Assembly: GCA_964561545.1 (NCBI GenBank)
Contig: CAZLQF010000014.1
Coordinates: forward strand, 1-64,000
DNA length: 64,000 nt
Direction: 5' to 3'
Source: CAZLQF01 sp964561545
GTDB taxonomy: Bacteria > Bacteroidota > Bacteroidia > CAILMK01 > CAYYUA01
A program made the position numbers and the translations under genes. This document shows, piece by piece, positions 1-9,204 of this stretch. Under the pieces are notes generated by a model. The model did no database searches. It saw nothing but the letters and a program-made list of their open reading frames with translations, and had not been told where the DNA came from. Numbering within the stretch: position 1 is the first letter of the stretch; every line of letters begins with the position of its first letter.

Positions 1-554
1 TTTCAACAAAATCAGGCAAGAACGGCCTTAAAATGTTAATTTTTATAAGTTGCCGATGATAGAAGATCTTAAAGCCCAATTGTTTGAATGTTTATAAAAA
101 AGGAAAAGCATTTCCTGTTTTTGGTGGGTAAATAATTGGCTGCAAAATAGGTCCATGATCCAATGAAACAAATACACGATTTCCATGGTAATTCTAAAAC
201 AAAGGCCAGCTAAAAATGGCTAATATGGATGTAATCTACAAGTGCTTTTTCATAAAAGTGTGCTAATAAAAAATAGTAAAGCATCATCGTTTTATGGTAA
301 CCATTTTAGCGATTTAAACTTTTAAAGGATGCAGCTACAAATGTAAGGGGTCAATGGATTTAATTAATGTTGGAATCCTTTTAAAAATTTATCTTAATAT
401 TGAAGATTTGTGGGAACATTAATCCACAGTTCTACATTTAAGAAAAGCAGAATTAAAATTGCTAACTAAGTTTAGTGTATCAACCTTCATTTAATAGCAT
501 TTCAATTTGGATGGAGCACCTGTTTTAATTTTGATCAGATACTAATGGACGTTT
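1..554. other. intergenic region without recognisable gene
   Basis: No frame on either strand looks coding. All three plus frames entering at position 1 stop within 60 bases, so at most the last few codons of an upstream gene are present. A small hairpin (AGGAAA at 101-106 pairing with TTTCCT at 111-116) is followed by five T at 118-122 and preceded by an A-run at 95-100. It could be a weak terminator on either strand. The 3' end of the region holds the promoter of the next gene. Confidence 0.5.
506..533 (+). promoter_or_regulatory. Bacteroidota-type promoter for the SDR gene
   Basis: TTTG at 506-509 and an exact TAnnTTTG box (TAATTTTG) at 526-533 are separated by 16 bases. Transcription would start near 539, about 15 bases before the ATG at 555. 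The spacer is slightly shorter than the 18 bases seen at rplM and tRNA-Leu in this window. Confidence 0.45.
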
Positions 555-1400
555 ATGACTGAAAAGAAAAGGATAAGTATATTAGGATGTGGATGGCTTG
601 GGTTTCCTTTAGGAATTGCATTGGTTCAAAAAGGTTACGATGTAAAGGGTAGCACAACTTCTGAGGATAAAATTGAATTGCTTAAGCAAGAAGGCATTCA
701 ACCTTACCATTTTAGCCTGAACTTTGAAACACTTCCTAATGGCTTAAAAGAATTCTTGGAAGCTGAGGTGCTTATTATTACCTTGCCTCCTAAAGCCAAA
801 AATAATAGCAGCGCGGTTTTGCCGGATATTTTAAAAAACCTGCAACCCTATATTGAGCAATCGGCCATTCAAGAATTGGTCTTAATCAGTTCTACTTCCG
901 TTTATCCAAAAAGCAATTCCATTGTAGATGAAAATACTGATCCGTCACCAAGCAGGGAAAATGGTCATGCTTTGGTTGAGTCAGAAACTATAGTAAAAGC
1001 CTTAAGCGGTATAAGTACCACGATTTTGAGGTTGGGCGGTTTAATTGGGTATGATCGCATTCCCCATAAATTTTTAGGGTTTACCGTTACACCGACCAAT
1101 CCTGATGGACAACTAAACCTGGTCCATAGGGATGATATCATTGCTATTATGCTAAAGTTAATGGCAAGCGGAATCCCTAACGATGTTTTTAATATAGTGG
1201 CAGATGAACACCCTAAACGGAAAACTTATTATGAAACCGCTGCTCACCTTTTAAATGCTTTTCCACCAGCGTGGGAAGATGAGGAAGCCTCCTACAAAAT
1301 CGTTAGCAATGAAAAGATCAAATCAGCGTTGGAATACCAATTCATTTATCCGGATCCTCTTGATTTCTTAAAAGAAAATCTGGTGCCTCAAAATGCCTAA
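555..1400 (+). CDS. atypical SDR / NAD-dependent epimerase-like protein (YeeZ-like)
   Basis: A 281-residue cytoplasmic Rossmann-fold protein. The N-terminal GCGWLG motif (residues 11-16) matches the GxGxxG dinucleotide-binding loop, and the SSTSVYP stretch corresponds to the Ser-containing strand of extended SDRs. A clear YxxxK catalytic pair is not visible, which is typical of the atypical SDR (YeeZ-like) branch, so the substrate cannot be inferred. The gene overlaps the following cysteine-cluster gene by 8 bases (ATGCCTAA contains the stop), which indicates a two-gene operon. The ATG at 555 fits a promoter about 20 bases upstream. The family call is firm; the reaction is unknown. Confidence 0.85.
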   Translation: MTEKKRISILGCGWLGFPLGIALVQKGYDVKGSTTSEDKIELLKQEGIQPYHFSLNFETLPNGLKEFLEAEVLIITLPPKAKNNSSAVLPDILKNLQPYIEQSAIQELVLISSTSVYPKSNSIVDENTDPSPSRENGHALVESETIVKALSGISTTILRLGGLIGYDRIPHKFLGFTVTPTNPDGQLNLVHRDDIIAIMLKLMASGIPNDVFNIVADEHPKRKTYYETAAHLLNAFPPAWEDEEASYKIVSNEKIKSALEYQFIYPDPLDFLKENLVPQNA

Positions 1401-1884
1401 ATTTCCTGAAACATACCTGCAAAAAGCCAAGCAGCATAAAAAAACAACCCGTAAGTTTTTAAAAAGGCTGAAAGAAAAACCACCTAAAAAGCTTGACCAG
1501 GAGGTCAATGCCTTAGATGAAGCCATTTTTAGCAAGATTGATTGTCTCGAATGTGCCAATTGCTGCAAAACTACAAGCCCGGTCTTTAAGGAAAAAGACA
1601 TCAAAAGGATCGCTAAGCTTTTAGGAATGAAGCGGGATGAATTTATTGACCAATACCTTCAAATTGACACAGACGGGGCTTACATGTTAAAGCAAGTGCC
1701 TTGCCCCTTTCTTGAGGAAGATAATAAATGCAGTATGTATACTGACCGGCCTGAAGCTTGCGCAAGTTTCCCTCATACGCACCGGCAGAAGCAAAGAAAA
1801 CTACTGGATTTAACGCAAGAAAATTATACCATTTGCCCAGCAGTTTATCAGATCGTGGAGCGATTAAAAACAACCTTCCAATAA
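1393..1884 (+). CDS. YkgJ-family cysteine-cluster protein
   Basis: A 163-residue protein of the YkgJ/UPF0153 type. It carries a CxxCxxCC cluster (C51, C54, C57, C58) and further cysteines in a CPFLxxxxxCxMYxxRPxxC block, the arrangement expected for binding zinc or an iron-sulfur cluster. The N-terminal 40 residues are strongly basic and helical. The start lies inside the preceding SDR gene (8-base overlap), implying translational coupling. The family's biochemical role is not established, and nothing in the neighbourhood settles it. Confidence 0.85.
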   Translation: MPKFPETYLQKAKQHKKTTRKFLKRLKEKPPKKLDQEVNALDEAIFSKIDCLECANCCKTTSPVFKEKDIKRIAKLLGMKRDEFIDQYLQIDTDGAYMLKQVPCPFLEEDNKCSMYTDRPEACASFPHTHRQKQRKLLDLTQENYTICPAVYQIVERLKTTFQ

Positions 1885-2015
1885 GGATTTTTAATAATTA
1901 GATTGCCTCGAATGCTGAATGATCAACCTTTACCGCTGAATGGGTGAATTTAATGTATTGGTTTTTTTAAGTTCACCTTTAGGGCTTAATAACAAGGATT
2001 TAAATTTTTATAATT

Positions 2016-2717
2016 TTATAGCAGCAATGTTAGCTTATTTGCTAAAGTCTTTTGTTTTACGCCTAATTTATAAAGCAGATAAATTTTAAAATAAAGCCAT
2101 TGCTGGCAATAAACGCCATTTTTACGGTATTTACGAGCCGAAGTTGTTACATATTCGGGTATTACGGTAAATGAATGGTTTTTTTTAAGGCGATGCACAA
2201 TTTCCTGGTCCTCCATAATCTTCAAATCCTCATCAAAGCCTCCAATGGCTTCAAATGCTTGCTTGGTAAAAAACAAACTTTGATCACCAAAACGGAAAGC
2301 ATTGATATTAAATTGGGTAAACCAGGTACAAGCGTCTAAAAACCAGTGATGTAAATCAAAGGACAGCCGAAAGCTGCCAGCTTGGTAGCCGGCTTCAATG
2401 CCCTGTAGAATGTCATGTACGAATGTCTTTGGGGGAAAAGTGTCTGCATGTAAAAAATAAAGGATGTCACCTGTGGCTGCCTTTGCTCCCTCATTCATTT
2501 GCACGGCCCTGCTTGGGATGCTCGTGGTTATAAGCTTGCAATCTCTTGCCTTAACTATTTGATGGGTTTTGTCATTGCTATTGGCATCAGCGATGATAAT
2601 TTCAGTTGGTTCATTTTGGGGAATTGCGCTGTGCAAATAGGTCAACAAATCATCAATTATGTAGGCCTCATTAAGGGTTGGAATGACAATGGATAATCGC
2701 TTTTCACCGCTGGTCAT
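2016..2717 (-). CDS. family 2 glycosyltransferase, TIGR04283-like
   Basis: About 233 residues with a GT-A fold. LSIVIPTLNEA is near the N-terminus, an IIIADANSNDKT nucleotide-binding segment follows, and LHADTFP supplies the DxD-like metal site. GGFDEDLKIMEDQEIVHRLKK is the usual acceptor-side block, shortened here to its key ED/Q residues. Size and motif order match the TIGR04283 group, often annotated as arsenosugar-biosynthesis glycosyltransferases, but no arsenic genes are nearby, so the acceptor is open. I prefer the ATG at 2717 because it leaves a short leader before the first strand. An in-frame ATG at 2738 would add seven residues. It converges with the YkgJ gene. Confidence 0.82.
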   Translation of the reverse strand: MTSGEKRLSIVIPTLNEAYIIDDLLTYLHSAIPQNEPTEIIIADANSNDKTHQIVKARDCKLITTSIPSRAVQMNEGAKAATGDILYFLHADTFPPKTFVHDILQGIEAGYQAGSFRLSFDLHHWFLDACTWFTQFNINAFRFGDQSLFFTKQAFEAIGGFDEDLKIMEDQEIVHRLKKNHSFTVIPEYVTTSARKYRKNGVYCQQWLYFKIYLLYKLGVKQKTLANKLTLLL

Positions 2718-2857
2718 GGTAAGCAAAGTTGAGAACAATCGTCTTAAATACTAAGATAAAATAAGACCACCTTAAAGAACGATGGTAAAAGGTTACCAGG
2801 AATATCAATCACGATTGATCGCTTTCTTTTCTTAACTAAAAACTTAATTGGTTAGGT

Positions 2858-3712
2858 TTAGGTTTTGATGGCCTCTAATTTAAATTCTTTTTCCACTTCA
2901 TAACCCTTTTTGCCCTCTTGGAGGGTGCAGCATTCCGTTACCGGATCGTGCTCAAAGAAAAGGGTGTAATTGTTGTTGTGGGCTTCTTCTAAAAATGCAG
3001 GTTTTTCTTGCATAGAATCCAGCGGGCGGATGTCAAAGGCCATGACAAAAGGCGTCCTAAGATGATAAGTAGAGGGTAAAAGGTCTGCCATATAGGCTAT
3101 GGTTTTATCGTGATAATCGATCATTGGAATCATCATACCATCGGTATGGCCATTCACAAACCTGACTTTAAATCCAGGGAAGAGCTCTTTTTCCTGAGCA
3201 TCGGCTTCTACAAAGTTTAAGGGCCCTTTTTCTTGCATGGGCACGATGTTTTCTTTTAGCATGGAAGCTTTTTCCCGAGGGTTGGGAGCCATTGCGCTTT
3301 CCCATTGCGGCCGGCTTACATGATAAGTGGCATTCTTGAAATAAGGCTCATAGTCTGTTCCATCTTGATTCAGGGCAATACTACCGCCACAATGATCAAA
3401 GTGCAAATGAGTAAGGACATGATCGGTTATGTCATCTGGTGAAAATCCATGTGCAGCTAAAGAACTTTCCAGATTTTCTGGCCCATGAGGTTCGTAATGC
3501 TTAAAAAATTTGTCACCCTGTTTATTACCGATACCACTGTCAATCAGAATTTTACGGTCTCCTGTTTCTACAAGCAGGCAGCGCATGGCCCATGTACACA
3601 AGTTGTTTTCATCAGGTGGATTAAGGTTTTTCCAAATTGTTTTGGGCACCACTCCAAACATGGCGCCTCCATCTAATTTAAAATAGCCTGCATGAATTGT
3701 ATAGAGGTTCAT
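2858..3712 (-). CDS. MBL-fold metallo-hydrolase
   Basis: A 284-residue metallo-beta-lactamase-fold hydrolase. The HLHFDHCGG segment gives the HxHxDH dinuclear metal motif, and later His and Asp residues (GHTDGMM, MADLLP, FFEHDP) supply the other ligands. The layout resembles the lactonase/AHL-hydrolase-like branch, but the substrate is not determined. The open frame continues to 3826, but the 38 extra residues are not family-like. MNLYTIHAGYFKLDGG is the usual N-terminus, so the ATG at 3712 is chosen. It lies downstream of gcvP on the same strand, separated by a long inverted repeat. Confidence 0.87.
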   Translation of the reverse strand: MNLYTIHAGYFKLDGGAMFGVVPKTIWKNLNPPDENNLCTWAMRCLLVETGDRKILIDSGIGNKQGDKFFKHYEPHGPENLESSLAAHGFSPDDITDHVLTHLHFDHCGGSIALNQDGTDYEPYFKNATYHVSRPQWESAMAPNPREKASMLKENIVPMQEKGPLNFVEADAQEKELFPGFKVRFVNGHTDGMMIPMIDYHDKTIAYMADLLPSTYHLRTPFVMAFDIRPLDSMQEKPAFLEEAHNNNYTLFFEHDPVTECCTLQEGKKGYEVEKEFKLEAIKT

Positions 3713-3792
3713 AGGAAGGATGTTTTTAATCGAATGTATAATGTTTTCCCCAATATAAAAAACCAGAAAATTGAGAAATTGGCAGTAATTAG

Positions 3793-3833
3793 TTGATAGG
3801 TGGTAGTAATTTGCAAATACTACCACCTACCAA
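3793..3833 (-). repeat. long inverted repeat / hairpin between gcvP and the MBL gene
   Basis: Arms at 3793-3808 and 3818-3833 are complementary over 16 positions with one mismatch, around a 9-base centre. In minus-strand RNA the odd pair is a G-U wobble, giving an uninterrupted stem. In plus-strand RNA it is an A-C mismatch. This fits a structure in the gcvP 3' UTR. No U-run follows on the minus strand, so it is not a classic intrinsic terminator. It could instead be a 3' stability element or an RNA-binding site. Confidence 0.7.
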
Positions 3834-3858
3834 GGCTTTTTTGTTTATAGTAAAACGC

Positions 3859-6765
3859 TTAGTTGCTTACCGCTTCTTCTTCTTCCATGTATTCATCCAT
3901 AGGTGGGCAAGAACACATAAGGTTGCGGTCACCATAGGAGCTGTCTACTCTTCCGACAGGTGCCCAGAATTTCACTTCCTTCAACCAACTTAAAGGATAA
4001 GCGGCTTTTTCTCGTGAATAATTGTGGTTCCAATGATCGGCAATTACCATTTCTTTCGTGTGCGGGGCATTTTTAAGCACATTGTCTTCTGGGTCAGCTT
4101 CTCCATTGGCCACTTCATCAATTTCTTTGCGGATGTTTATCATGGCATCGCAAAAACGGTCCAATTCATCCTTAGCCTCGCTTTCAGTTGGCTCAATCAT
4201 TAAAGTACCCGGAACGGGGAAAGACATGGTTGGGGCGTGGAATCCGTAATCCATTAAACGCTTGGCAATGTCTTCTACTTCGATGCCGTCCTTTTTAAAA
4301 TCACGGGTGTCCACGATGTACTCATGGGCTGTTCGTCCTTTTTTCCCTAAATAAAGCGGCTTGAAATAATCCTCCAATCGGTTTTTAATGTAATTGGTAT
4401 TAAGAATGGCCAATTTACTTGCTTCTGTTAATCCTTCACCCCCCATGAGGTAGTTAAAAATGTAGGAGATCAAAAGAATACTTGAGCTACCATAAGGAGC
4501 AGAAGCAACTGCACTCATGGCTTTATTGCCACCTACCGAATCGGAAAAAATATGACTGGGCAGATAATCAGCTAAATGATCAGCAACAGCAATCGGGCCC
4601 ATGCCAGGTCCGCCTCCGCCATGTGGAATGGTAAATGTTTTATGCAAGTTTAAGTGGCAAACATCGGCTCCCACCATAGCAGGGGTTGTTAAGCCCAATT
4701 GAGCATTCAAATTAGCGCCATCCAGGTAAACTTGCCCACCATTGTCGTGGATTGTTTTGCAAATTTCCTTAATGTCTTCTTCAAAAACACCATGCGTTGA
4801 TGGATAAGTGATCATTAGGGCAGCAAGGGTGTCTTTGTAATCAGTAGCTTTTTGCTTCAGGTCATCGAGGTCAATATTGCCATCCTCATCACAATTGATC
4901 ACAACTACCTTCATGCCAGCCATTACTGCGCTTGCCGGGTTGGTGCCATGGGCTGACGATGGTATGAGAGCAATGTTTCGCTGATCTTCACCTCGATCTT
5001 TCAGGTGTTTGCGAATGACCATCAATCCGGTGTACTCACCTTGGGCTCCTGCATTAGGCTGGTTGGAAATTGCCGCAAAACCGGTTATTTCTTTTAATTG
5101 ATCAGACAGGGCATCAATAATTTCATGGTATCCTTGTACCTGATCTTTAGGCGTGAATGGGTGGATCTTGGCAAACTCTGGCCAAGTAATCGGGATCATT
5201 TCGGTTGTTGCATTCAGCTTCATGGTGCATGAACCTAACGGTATCATTGAATGCGCAAGGGAAAGGTCTTTATTTTCAAGCTGCTTTAAATAGCGCAGCA
5301 TTTTCGTTTCACTGTGGTAACTATTGAAGACCGGATGCGTGAGGTAGGCTGACTGCCTCGCAAATTCTTTTGGTATGCTTTCATCGGTTTCTTCGATCAA
5401 TTGATAGGCATCAATTTCACCTTGGTATCCTTTAACCTCAGAGAAGATATCAATTAATTCCTGGAGATCTCCTGGGTTTTTAGTTTCGTCAAATGCAATT
5501 CCGATGGCTGGGCTGTCAAAATACCTTAGGTTGATCCCTTTGGCCAATGCCTTTTCTCTTATTTGATTTAATAAATCAGAAGATTCATCTCCCAAATCCA
5601 CTTTTAAGGTATCGAAATAAGTGGTGTTGGTTTGGTTGTATCCAATTTGATGTAGGGCATTATCAAGGGATTTGGCCATAAGGTGAACGCGCTTGGCGTG
5701 ATTTTTAATTCCTTCCGGGCCATGATATACTGCATAAAAACCAGCAATATTGGCAAGCAATACTTGAGCAGTGCAGACGTTACTGGTCGCTTTTTCTCTT
5801 CGAATGTGTTGTTCTCTTGTTTGCAGGGCCATCCTGGAAGCATTGTTGCCCAAATTGTCTATAGAAAGGCCGATCATTCTGCCAGGTACTTTTCGCTTAA
5901 ACTGATCCTTGGTTGCAAAATAGGCAGCATGCGGTCCACCGTAGCCCAACGGTATCCCAAACCTTTGTGCAGAGCCAACTACGCAATCAGCACCCCATTC
6001 ACCAGGTGGTGTTAAAACAGCCAGGCTTAATAGATCAGCTGCAACCCCAATCAGTACATTGTGCGCCTTTGCATTTTCTACAAATTCCTTGTAATCGTAA
6101 ATTTGTCCTTCTTCATCTGGGTATTGGACCAAAGCACCAAAATAATCCGAATTCATTTCGACATTGCGGTGATCATCAACTACCAATTCTATCCCTTTGG
6201 GATAAGCCCTTGTTTTAAGCACTTCAATGGTTTGAGGAAATACCTTGTTGGAAACGAAAAACTTATTACCATTTTTCTTTTGATTACTGTGAAACATAAG
6301 CATGGCTTCGGCAGCTGCTGTTGCTTCATCCAGTAGAGAGGCATTGGCAATTTCTAAACCGGTAAGGTCCGTTACCATGGTTTGGTAGTTTAAAAGGGCA
6401 TTCAGCCTGCCTTGGGAAATTTCTGCTTGGTACGGGGTGTAGGCCGTGTACCAACCCGGATTTTCTAAAACGTTTCGTAAGATGACATTGGGCGTATGGG
6501 TATCATAATAGCCTAAGCCAATGTAAGTTTTAAATACCTTGTTTTTGGCGGCTTTTTGTTTAACCTCTTCCAAAAGCCTGTGTTCGCCTGGTGCAGTGTC
6601 TATGTCTATTTGTTGATTGAGGCGAATGTTTTGGGGAACGGTCTCATCTACCAACTCGTCCAAGGAAGATAGGCCAATTTCCTTAAGCATTTGGTTTTGC
6701 TCATTCTTAGCAGGACCGTTATGCCTATCCTTGAATTCTTCCTTATAAGATTCAAATTTATTCAT
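3859..6765 (-). CDS. gcvP: glycine dehydrogenase (decarboxylating), full-length P protein
   Basis: 968 residues, the length of the fused one-chain P protein of the glycine cleavage system, rather than the split GcvPA/GcvPB form. It decarboxylates glycine and transfers the aminomethyl group to the lipoyl arm of H protein. The pyridoxal-phosphate lysine is K709 in HKTFTIPHGGGGPG, with the glycine-rich loop after it. The N-terminal half contains the ARRHIGP-like opening (FKDRHNGP). gcvT and gcvH are not in this window. The neighbours pdxJ (which makes its cofactor precursor) and ahcY point to a one-carbon/cofactor neighbourhood, but large gaps argue against one operon. The identification is secure. 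Confidence 0.97.
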   Translation of the reverse strand: MNKFESYKEEFKDRHNGPAKNEQNQMLKEIGLSSLDELVDETVPQNIRLNQQIDIDTAPGEHRLLEEVKQKAAKNKVFKTYIGLGYYDTHTPNVILRNVLENPGWYTAYTPYQAEISQGRLNALLNYQTMVTDLTGLEIANASLLDEATAAAEAMLMFHSNQKKNGNKFFVSNKVFPQTIEVLKTRAYPKGIELVVDDHRNVEMNSDYFGALVQYPDEEGQIYDYKEFVENAKAHNVLIGVAADLLSLAVLTPPGEWGADCVVGSAQRFGIPLGYGGPHAAYFATKDQFKRKVPGRMIGLSIDNLGNNASRMALQTREQHIRREKATSNVCTAQVLLANIAGFYAVYHGPEGIKNHAKRVHLMAKSLDNALHQIGYNQTNTTYFDTLKVDLGDESSDLLNQIREKALAKGINLRYFDSPAIGIAFDETKNPGDLQELIDIFSEVKGYQGEIDAYQLIEETDESIPKEFARQSAYLTHPVFNSYHSETKMLRYLKQLENKDLSLAHSMIPLGSCTMKLNATTEMIPITWPEFAKIHPFTPKDQVQGYHEIIDALSDQLKEITGFAAISNQPNAGAQGEYTGLMVIRKHLKDRGEDQRNIALIPSSAHGTNPASAVMAGMKVVVINCDEDGNIDLDDLKQKATDYKDTLAALMITYPSTHGVFEEDIKEICKTIHDNGGQVYLDGANLNAQLGLTTPAMVGADVCHLNLHKTFTIPHGGGGPGMGPIAVADHLADYLPSHIFSDSVGGNKAMSAVASAPYGSSSILLISYIFNYLMGGEGLTEASKLAILNTNYIKNRLEDYFKPLYLGKKGRTAHEYIVDTRDFKKDGIEVEDIAKRLMDYGFHAPTMSFPVPGTLMIEPTESEAKDELDRFCDAMINIRKEIDEVANGEADPEDNVLKNAPHTKEMVIADHWNHNYSREKAAYPLSWLKEVKFWAPVGRVDSSYGDRNLMCSCPPMDEYMEEEEAVSN

Positions 6766-6824
6766 TGATCAATTCCTTTTTTAAATGTTTAAATAAGTAC
6801 AATTGCCGCCTGCTTAATGTTCAG

Positions 6825-6832
6825 CAAAATTA
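6825..6832 (-). promoter_or_regulatory. candidate -7 box for gcvP
   Basis: An exact TAnnTTTG box (TAATTTTG read on the minus strand) gives a 5' UTR of roughly 54 bases. No convincing TTTG element lies at the expected distance, so only the -7 part is supported. I see no tandem glycine-riboswitch structure in this short leader. Confidence 0.3.
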
Positions 6833-6913
6833 TAAAGTTTCGTCAAGATAATTTTTTTTCTATTTAGCGAATAAACTCATTTATAAACATGTTGTTAACA
6901 TGCTTTATTTGAA

Positions 6914-7630
6914 CTAATGCTTTAGCTGTCTCAAATACATTTGAATGGTATTTTCCAGCCCGTAATAAAGGGCATCACTGATTAAAGCATGCCCAATGGA
7001 AACTTCAGCCAAGCCGGGCAAATTTTGATAGAGGTATTTGAGGTTATTAAGGTTAAGGTCGTGACCCGCATTAATACCTAATTTGCCATTTTTAGCTAAC
7101 GCTGCTGTTTCAATATAACTTTTAATAGCTTCTTCCGGGTGATGCTCAAATTGGTTAACATAAGGTTCTGTATATAATTCAATACGATCCGTACCTGAGT
7201 TGATAGCCCCGTTAACCATAGCTGGCTCCGGATTAAGAAAAATGGAGGTACGAATACCTTCTTTATGCAAAGTTCCTATAACATCTTTAAGGAAATCCTG
7301 GTTTTGCTTGGTATCCCAACCGGTGTCTGAAGTTAATGCGTCAGGTGGATCGGGAACTAAGGTAACTTGATGAGGTTTAATTTCTAAGATGAGGTTGATA
7401 AAAGTTTCAGATGGATACCCTTCTACATTAAGCTCCGATGAAACCACGGATTTTAGCGCCCGAGCATCATTGTATTTAATATGCCGCTCATCAGGCCTTG
7501 GATGAATGGTTATGCCCTGCGCTCCATAATGCTCACAATCCTTGGCAACTTGAACAACATCCGGCAAATTCTTGCCTCTTGAATTCCTGATCAAGGCCAC
7601 TTTATTGATGTTGACGCTTAAACGAGTCAT
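6914..7630 (-). CDS. pdxJ: pyridoxine 5'-phosphate synthase
   Basis: 238 residues, the normal size of PdxJ. The enzyme condenses 1-deoxyxylulose 5-phosphate with 3-amino-2-oxopropyl phosphate to form pyridoxine 5'-phosphate in the DXP-dependent vitamin B6 pathway. Diagnostic segments are LSVNINKVALIRNSRG at the start, GITIHPRPDERHI (active-site His and Arg), VTLVPDPPDALTSDTGW (the usual PE..E is PD here), ELYTEPY, and GINAGHDLNLNNL near the end. It is a cytoplasmic TIM barrel. There is no close partner gene. The region between it and ahcY contains the ahcY terminator. Confidence 0.96.
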   Translation of the reverse strand: MTRLSVNINKVALIRNSRGKNLPDVVQVAKDCEHYGAQGITIHPRPDERHIKYNDARALKSVVSSELNVEGYPSETFINLILEIKPHQVTLVPDPPDALTSDTGWDTKQNQDFLKDVIGTLHKEGIRTSIFLNPEPAMVNGAINSGTDRIELYTEPYVNQFEHHPEEAIKSYIETAALAKNGKLGINAGHDLNLNNLKYLYQNLPGLAEVSIGHALISDALYYGLENTIQMYLRQLKH

Positions 7631-7763
7631 GTAGGTTCACCTTGTTTATATTGGAAACTATGTTAATTTTTTAGTGCTGTGTTGGTATTTAAATATTGAT
7701 CGCTTAACATAACCTTTTCAATCAAAACTTCAATCAATAAGGGTTAAATTTTAACATCCAAAC

Positions 7764-7799
7764 AAAAAAGGGGAAGCCCCCGAAAGAACTTCCCCTTTT
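7764..7799 (-). terminator. rho-independent terminator of ahcY
   Basis: An 11-bp perfect stem (7766-7776 with 7789-7799), rich in G-C pairs at its core, is followed on the minus strand by six U (7764-7769). It lies 24 bases after the ahcY stop codon. Confidence 0.9.
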
Positions 7800-7822
7800 G
7801 TATTGCATAGGTACGCATATTA

Positions 7823-9139
7823 TTAGTACCTGTAATGTTCGGGCTTGAATGGACCATTGATATCAACACCAATGTAATCCGCTTGATCTTTGCTAAGCTT
7901 GTCAATATTTACACCAATTTTTTCAAGGTGTAATTGAGCAACTTTCTCGTCAAGATGCTTGGGAAGTACATGAACTTGGTTGTCGTATTCGTCATTCTTA
8001 TTGAAAAGGTCCATCTGTGCAAGTGTTTGGTTGCAGAAGGATGCGGACATGACAAATGAGGGATGGCCCATGGCAACGCCAAGGTTCATCAAACGACCTT
8101 GTGCAAGTAGGAGTATTTCTTTGCCATCAATATTATACAGATCTACTTGAGGTTTGATGTTATCACAATTATCGCCATAATTGTTGTTCAACCAGCTAAC
8201 ATCGATCTCATCGTCAAAGTGGCCAATGTTACCGAGAATTGTTTTATCTTTCATCTTGCGGAAATGACGCTCAGTAACAACATCTTTGTTTCCTGTTGCT
8301 GTAATTACAATATCGGCTTCTTCAATTGCATCGTCCATGGATTTAACTTCAAATCCTTCCATTGCAGCTTGCAAGGCACAAATAGGATCGATTTCAGTAA
8401 CAATTACACGGGCACCTGCACCACGAAGTGATTCGGCAGAACCTTTACCAACGTCACCGAAGCCTGCAACAACAGCTACCTTTCCAGCCATCATGATGTC
8501 CGTACCTCTTCGGATGGCGTCAACACATGATTCACGACAACCGTATTTGTTGTCAAATTTGGACTTGGTAACCGAATCGTTTACGTTAATGGCCGGAACT
8601 GGAAGGGTGCCATTCTTTTGGCGATCAACAAGCCTTAATACACCGGTTGTTGTTTCTTCTGAAGTTCCGTAAAGGTTTTTAGCCAACTCGGGATATTCTT
8701 CAAATACTTTGTGGGTGAGGTCACCGCCATCATCGAGGATCAAGTTCAAAGGTCTGCTTTCATCACCGAAGAAGAGGGTTTGTTCAATGCACCATTCGTA
8801 TTCATCTTCGGTTTCGCCCTTCCAGGCAAATACTGGTGTTCCTTCAGCAGCAACGGAAGCAGCAGCGTGATCTTGCGTTGAATAGATATTGCAGCTTGAC
8901 CAACGAACTTCCGCACCTAATTCACGGAGTGTCTCAATCAATACAGCAGTTTGGACGGTCATGTGAAGGCATCCGGCAATTCGTGCACCTTTAAGTGGCT
9001 TTGATTCACCATATTCTTCACGTAAAGCCATTAGACCGGGCATTTCAGCCTCGGCAAGTTTGATTTCTTTACGTCCCCAATCTGCGAGGTTAATGTCTTT
9101 TACTTTAAAATCAGCATGTTGTGCTTTAGTTTCTGTCAT
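7823..9139 (-). CDS. ahcY: adenosylhomocysteinase
   Basis: 438 residues. It hydrolyses S-adenosylhomocysteine to adenosine and homocysteine, relieving product inhibition of methyltransferases. It is a cytoplasmic enzyme with tightly bound NAD. The substrate domain shows GCLHMTVQTAVLIETL and NLILDDGGDLTH. The NAD-binding core is VVAGFGDVGKGSAESL, preceded by YGCRESCVD. The C-terminus ends FKPEHYRY, the conserved Lys/Tyr tail that reaches into the neighbouring subunit's NAD site. It has its own promoter and terminator and so appears monocistronic. The divergently oriented methyltransferase upstream is a functional neighbour at most. Confidence 0.98.
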   Translation of the reverse strand: MTETKAQHADFKVKDINLADWGRKEIKLAEAEMPGLMALREEYGESKPLKGARIAGCLHMTVQTAVLIETLRELGAEVRWSSCNIYSTQDHAAASVAAEGTPVFAWKGETEDEYEWCIEQTLFFGDESRPLNLILDDGGDLTHKVFEEYPELAKNLYGTSEETTTGVLRLVDRQKNGTLPVPAINVNDSVTKSKFDNKYGCRESCVDAIRRGTDIMMAGKVAVVAGFGDVGKGSAESLRGAGARVIVTEIDPICALQAAMEGFEVKSMDDAIEEADIVITATGNKDVVTERHFRKMKDKTILGNIGHFDDEIDVSWLNNNYGDNCDNIKPQVDLYNIDGKEILLLAQGRLMNLGVAMGHPSFVMSASFCNQTLAQMDLFNKNDEYDNQVHVLPKHLDEKVAQLHLEKIGVNIDKLSKDQADYIGVDINGPFKPEHYRY

Positions 9140-9173
9140 AATAAATTATTTTTGTTCCTTTAATAATCGAGTG

Positions 9174-9204
9174 CAAATATACAAGTATTTTTGCATTATC
9201 CAAG
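9174..9204 (-). promoter_or_regulatory. ahcY promoter
   Basis: A TAnnTTTG box (TATATTTG, 9181-9174 on the minus strand) is preceded after 19 bases by CTTG (9204-9201). The predicted start is near 9168, giving a 5' UTR of about 29 bases. No SAH-riboswitch-like fold fits in so short a leader. Confidence 0.5.

Noticed and set aside
101..122. Small hairpin with T-run as terminator of an upstream gene
   Set aside because: The stem is only six A/T-rich base pairs and no upstream gene is visible in the window. It is mentioned only within the intergenic entry.
3713..3826. 38-residue N-terminal extension of the MBL protein
   Set aside because: Low-complexity residues unlike the family. The normal N-terminus begins at the ATG at 3712.
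6766..6913. Possible glycine riboswitch ahead of gcvP
   Set aside because: The leader is only about 54 bases by the predicted promoter, too short for the tandem aptamer, and no conserved core was seen.
9140..9204. Possible SAH or SAM riboswitch ahead of ahcY
   Set aside because: The predicted leader of about 29 bases cannot hold either aptamer.
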